IMG/VR virus record: IMGVR_UViG_3300035670_006607
Coordinates: 1 to 34,767 of that record
Source of the DNA: a virus
Length of the DNA stretch: 34,767 nucleotides
Strand: one strand, 5' to 3'
Positions 32,318-34,767 of this stretch are shown in pieces (position 1 is the first letter of the stretch; the number at the start of each line of letters is the position of its first letter). A model generated the notes under the pieces. The model was not told where the DNA came from. It saw only the letters and a list, made by a program, of their open reading frames with translations, and searched no databases. The position numbers and the translations under genes are program-made.

Positions 32318-32959
32318 ATGTCATTTCAATCATTAAAATCACTAAAAGACTTAGAAAAGTCAGTAGCAAAACCAGGTGCGTCAGCAGGACCAAAGAAATT
32401 TTTTACAGTCCAAGCTGGTCAGTCGTACCGCATTCGCTTCCGTCAGGAATTGACAGAAGATTCAGCAAACTACGATGAAAATATCGGCACAGCAATTAAT
32501 GTTCCAGTTATTACATCGCCAATCAACTGGAAGTGGAGAGTAGCTTCCACAGCAGGTCTTGAGAAGTTTAACTATCGTTGCTGGGGTTCTGAACAAGCAA
32601 CCGTAGATAAGGCTTGGAGACCAAAGCCCCATCTTTTGATTAATATTGCGGTAGAAATGGAGCCAGGTGTTTGGGAACCGAGAGTTCTTGACACAACATT
32701 TAACCAACGCCATATTGGTCTTACACTTATTGAGTACGCAAAGGAATTCGGTACAATTACCGATAGATTCTACAAGTATTCACGCACAGGTTCTTCTGCA
32801 TCGGACACAAACTATTCATTGATTCCGCTTGACTCCTCACCAGAGCCAAAACAAATTACTGAATTGCCAATGCACCAGCTTGACAGTGTGTACATGATGC
32901 TTCCATACGAGAAGCAACAAATGTTCCTCACCACTGGCGAGATGAAAGATTCCTGGTAA
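32318..32959 (+). CDS. Probable single-stranded DNA-binding protein
   Basis: A 213-residue protein. The plan resembles gp32/gp2.5-type phage binding proteins: a Lys/Ser-rich N-terminus (SFQSLKSLKDLEKSVAK), then FTVQAGQSYRIRFRQEL, a central barrel-like region with HLLINIAVEMEPGVWEPRVLD and LIEYAKEFGTITDRFYKYS, and a proline/acidic rear. Key aromatic residues are plentiful. A strong TAGGAG and better-than-average codon choice suggest high expression, as such proteins need. It lies directly after primase and is followed by a strong terminator. I see no diagnostic motif, so the role is inferred from plan and position. Confidence 0.5.
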   Translation: MSFQSLKSLKDLEKSVAKPGASAGPKKFFTVQAGQSYRIRFRQELTEDSANYDENIGTAINVPVITSPINWKWRVASTAGLEKFNYRCWGSEQATVDKAWRPKPHLLINIAVEMEPGVWEPRVLDTTFNQRHIGLTLIEYAKEFGTITDRFYKYSRTGSSASDTNYSLIPLDSSPEPKQITELPMHQLDSVYMMLPYEKQQMFLTTGEMKDSW

Positions 32960-32971
32960 TCACTAATGAAT

Positions 32972-33000
32972 TGGGGAGGGCGAAAGCCCTCCCCATTTTT
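32972..33000 (+). terminator. Intrinsic terminator
   Basis: GGGGAGGGC (32973-32981) and GCCCTCCCC (32986-32994) form a perfect GC-rich 9-bp stem closed by a GAAA tetraloop, followed by ATTTTT; one more T-A pair extends the stem. It lies 13 bases after the ssDNA-binding gene stop and separates it from the nucleotidase gene. It is the only textbook terminator in the window. Confidence 0.92.
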
Positions 33001-33029
33001 CATGCACAAAATTATACAACTGGAGTGAA

Positions 33030-33578
33030 ATGGAATTTGTAGAAACAGCAATTGTTTTAGATTTAGATGGGGTGATTGCAGACATAGACAGCTCAGTATC
33101 CGATCATTTTTTTTACAACTACGGTATCGGTGTTGAAGAAGCTGACTATTCATCATGGTTTACAACAAATACACAAGATGAAGAGGCGATGAAGCTATTT
33201 CAAGACAAACTGTTTTGGAAAAACATGAAGCCATTTCAGGATGCCTACTTTCAGGTAAATCACTGGATGAATCTGGGTGTTGATGTTCATATAGTTACCG
33301 CTAGAAGACAGCAGGCGGCTGTTGATGCTACAGAGCCTTGGCTGAATAGCTGGAACATCAACACACTAAGACCAAAATTTTCTGAATTTGGTAAAAAAAT
33401 TGATATCATTAAACACATTGATCCGCTGTTTGTAGTGGAAGATAATCCACACGAAATAGAAATTTTACAAGATCATGGAATTAAGTGTTATCTTCGTGCG
33501 GCGTGGTATAATCAGGCTTATTGGAACAAAATGGACACGATTGAATCGTTGTTTGAAATTGATTTGGAGAATATGTGA
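33030..33578 (+). CDS. 5'(3')-deoxyribonucleotidase, HAD family
   Basis: A 182-residue HAD phosphatase of the type that removes phosphate from deoxynucleoside monophosphates. Motif I is DLDGVIAD (D11 nucleophile, D13 acid/base), motif II HIVTARR (T90), a Lys-rich segment GKKID follows at 121-125, and motif III is VVEDNP (135-140). Helical cap residues include the aromatic stretch HFFYNYGIG. It sits between a terminator and the polymerase gene, so it may balance dNTP pools during replication. ATG 33030 is preceded by TGGAG. Its stop overlaps the next GTG. Confidence 0.82.
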   Translation: MEFVETAIVLDLDGVIADIDSSVSDHFFYNYGIGVEEADYSSWFTTNTQDEEAMKLFQDKLFWKNMKPFQDAYFQVNHWMNLGVDVHIVTARRQQAAVDATEPWLNSWNINTLRPKFSEFGKKIDIIKHIDPLFVVEDNPHEIEILQDHGIKCYLRAAWYNQAYWNKMDTIESLFEIDLENM

Positions 33579-34767
33579 CGGATTTCGTTCACCTACATTG
33601 TCATTCTGAATACTCACTGCTAGATGGAATGTCAACACCAGAAGAAATAGCGAGAATTACAAGCACGAATGGTCAAGTAGCTGCGGCTATCACAGATCAC
33701 GGGACAATGGGCGGGGTGCTGAAATTCCAAGATGCTTGTATTGCTAATAATGTAAAGCCATTGTTCGGCGTGGAAGCTTATTTCGTACCATCTATTGAAT
33801 CGGATAGCGAGGATAAGAGTGAGCGCTTCCATCTAATTTTGCTGGCTAAAAATAATGATGGTCTTAAGAAGCTATTTAAGATGAACCAAAAGGCTTGGGG
33901 CGATAACTTTTACTATAAGCCCAGAATAGACTTTAACTTGCTGGAAGAAATGGTTGATAATGATGTTATCTCTCTATCAGGCTGTATGGGTAGCGCTATC
34001 TCTAAGGCTATTGATGTGGGCGATATGGACAGAGCAGCCCAGTTGTCCGAAAGATTTATAAAGATATTTAAAGATGATTTCTACTTTGAAATTCAATCAT
34101 GGAACCCAAAGCATATAAATGACGGGTTGATTCAATTAGCAGACACCTATAACCGACCTGTACTAGCTACTGCTGATTGTCATTTCCCCAGTCGTAAGGA
34201 TAAGGGTTGCGAAGAGATTCTGTTAATGCTCTCACAATACCCAAGCCTATCTGCCGCAGATCAACGCCATGCTAAGGACCATGCTGATTGCTTACACAAC
34301 CCATCCCTTGATATGGTGGCGAAAATCAACAATATGTATCCTAACAGGCATCTTAGGTTTGATGAGATTAACCCGTATGTGGCTGGTGCTGATGAGGTGG
34401 CTTCTTGGTTCAAAGATGCTGGCTATGACAGGGTTGACATTCTGGAAAATACGATGGAAGTTGCCGAGAAGTGTACGGCTCGGATGGAAAAGCGGAAGAA
34501 CCTGTTGCCGAAGTATATGAAGTCCATGAGTTCGGATGATTACTTAATGGAGATTACAAAATTCCGTTTGAAAGAGCTGGGAATTACCGATCAAGCTTAT
34601 GTGAAGCGTCTTGATGAAGAGTTGAAAATTATTGAGCAACTCGGTTTTGCGGATTACTTTTTGATTGTATGGGATTTGGTGAAGTGGGCTGACAATAACG
34701 GCATTGGTCGTGGTACTGGTCGTGGGTCTGTTGGCGGTAGTGTCTTGGCGTTTTTGTTGGACATTAC
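33575..34767 (+). CDS. dnaE: DNA polymerase III alpha-type (DnaE), N-terminal part
   Basis: The frame opens at GTG 33575, overlapping the previous TGA, and stays open for 397 codons to the window edge, so the stop lies beyond. The start is a PHP domain: FVHLHCHSEYSLLDG (H8, H10), AITDHGTMGG, FGVEAYFV and LATADCH, metal-site motifs that look intact, unlike in E. coli. Later comes QLGFADYFLIVWDLVKWA and GRGSVGGSVLAF (about 382-393), the phosphate-binding motif that begins the Pol III palm. This is the replicative polymerase; the catalytic aspartates are downstream of the window. Few phages use a DnaE-type enzyme. Confidence 0.92.
   Translation, partial: MTDFVHLHCHSEYSLLDGMSTPEEIARITSTNGQVAAAITDHGTMGGVLKFQDACIANNVKPLFGVEAYFVPSIESDSEDKSERFHLILLAKNNDGLKKLFKMNQKAWGDNFYYKPRIDFNLLEEMVDNDVISLSGCMGSAISKAIDVGDMDRAAQLSERFIKIFKDDFYFEIQSWNPKHINDGLIQLADTYNRPVLATADCHFPSRKDKGCEEILLMLSQYPSLSAADQRHAKDHADCLHNPSLDMVAKINNMYPNRHLRFDEINPYVAGADEVASWFKDAGYDRVDILENTMEVAEKCTARMEKRKNLLPKYMKSMSSDDYLMEITKFRLKELGITDQAYVKRLDEELKIIEQLGFADYFLIVWDLVKWADNNGIGRGTGRGSVGGSVLAFLLDI

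Noticed and set aside
33013-33018. TATACA as promoter of the nucleotidase gene
   Set aside because: Possible given the terminator upstream, but no -35, no TGn and a normal Shine-Dalgarno; evidence too thin to list.
34269-34520. 83-residue open frame near the right end
   Set aside because: It is an out-of-frame shadow inside the DnaE-type polymerase gene.
1-34767. tRNA genes, CRISPR arrays, insertion sequences, integrase or attachment sites
   Set aside because: None seen: no cloverleaf-like segment, no regularly spaced direct repeats outside coding sequence, and no transposase or integrase motifs.

Overview
This window is a continuous, AT-rich piece of a tailed double-stranded DNA phage with a long non-contractile tail (siphovirus type). 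Every credible gene is on the + strand. Genes are packed end to end, often with TAATG, ATGA or GTGA overlaps, and no stretch over 300 bases lacks a gene. The host is probably an actinobacterium: there is a WhiB-family iron-sulfur regulator with the full four-cysteine pattern, and WhiB proteins are confined to Actinobacteria and their phages. The low GC (judged by eye) would suit a low-GC aquatic actinobacterium, but that is inference.

Layout. 1-1019: end of a holin-like membrane protein and a zinc D,D-peptidase endolysin with a peptidoglycan-binding domain. 1052-2727: four small fibre or baseplate-like proteins, placed away from the tail-tip genes. 2761-4812: the head-tail connector set (adaptor with an extra N-terminal beta domain, head-closure protein, neck protein, tail terminator). 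4844-6372: a small unknown protein, the major tail-tube protein, and the tail assembly chaperone pair, the second made by a -1 frameshift. 6420-19484: one uninterrupted 4354-residue tape measure gene, over a third of the window. 19484-27030: tail tip and fibres (two related distal-tail proteins, a 1332-residue protein with PA14-like and LamG-like domains, a fibre with a self-cleaving S74 chaperone, and a further minor tail protein). 27033-27443: a free-standing HNH endonuclease. 27490-34767: regulation and DNA replication (metallophosphoesterase, zinc protein, MerR-like and WhiB regulators, DnaB-type helicase, DnaG-type primase, probable ssDNA-binding protein, terminator, 5'(3')-deoxyribonucleotidase, and the start of a DnaE-type DNA polymerase cut by the window end).

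The most notable signals are not single genes. First, several module-first genes lack a Shine-Dalgarno and have a -10 hexamer 6-8 bases before ATG, which predicts leaderless mRNAs; three -10 elements carry an extended TGn motif and most lack a -35. Second, the giant tape measure holds a strict 40-codon repeat in which tryptophan codons recur exactly every 120 bases nine times in a row, plus a histone-H1-like Lys/Ala-rich insertion. Third, the chaperone frameshift has an unusual slippery site followed by a long perfect-stem hairpin. Fourth, a 17-bp hairpin follows the major tail gene without a U-tract. A phage WhiB that could engage sigma-A, together with promoters that do not need a -35, suggests a testable control scheme.
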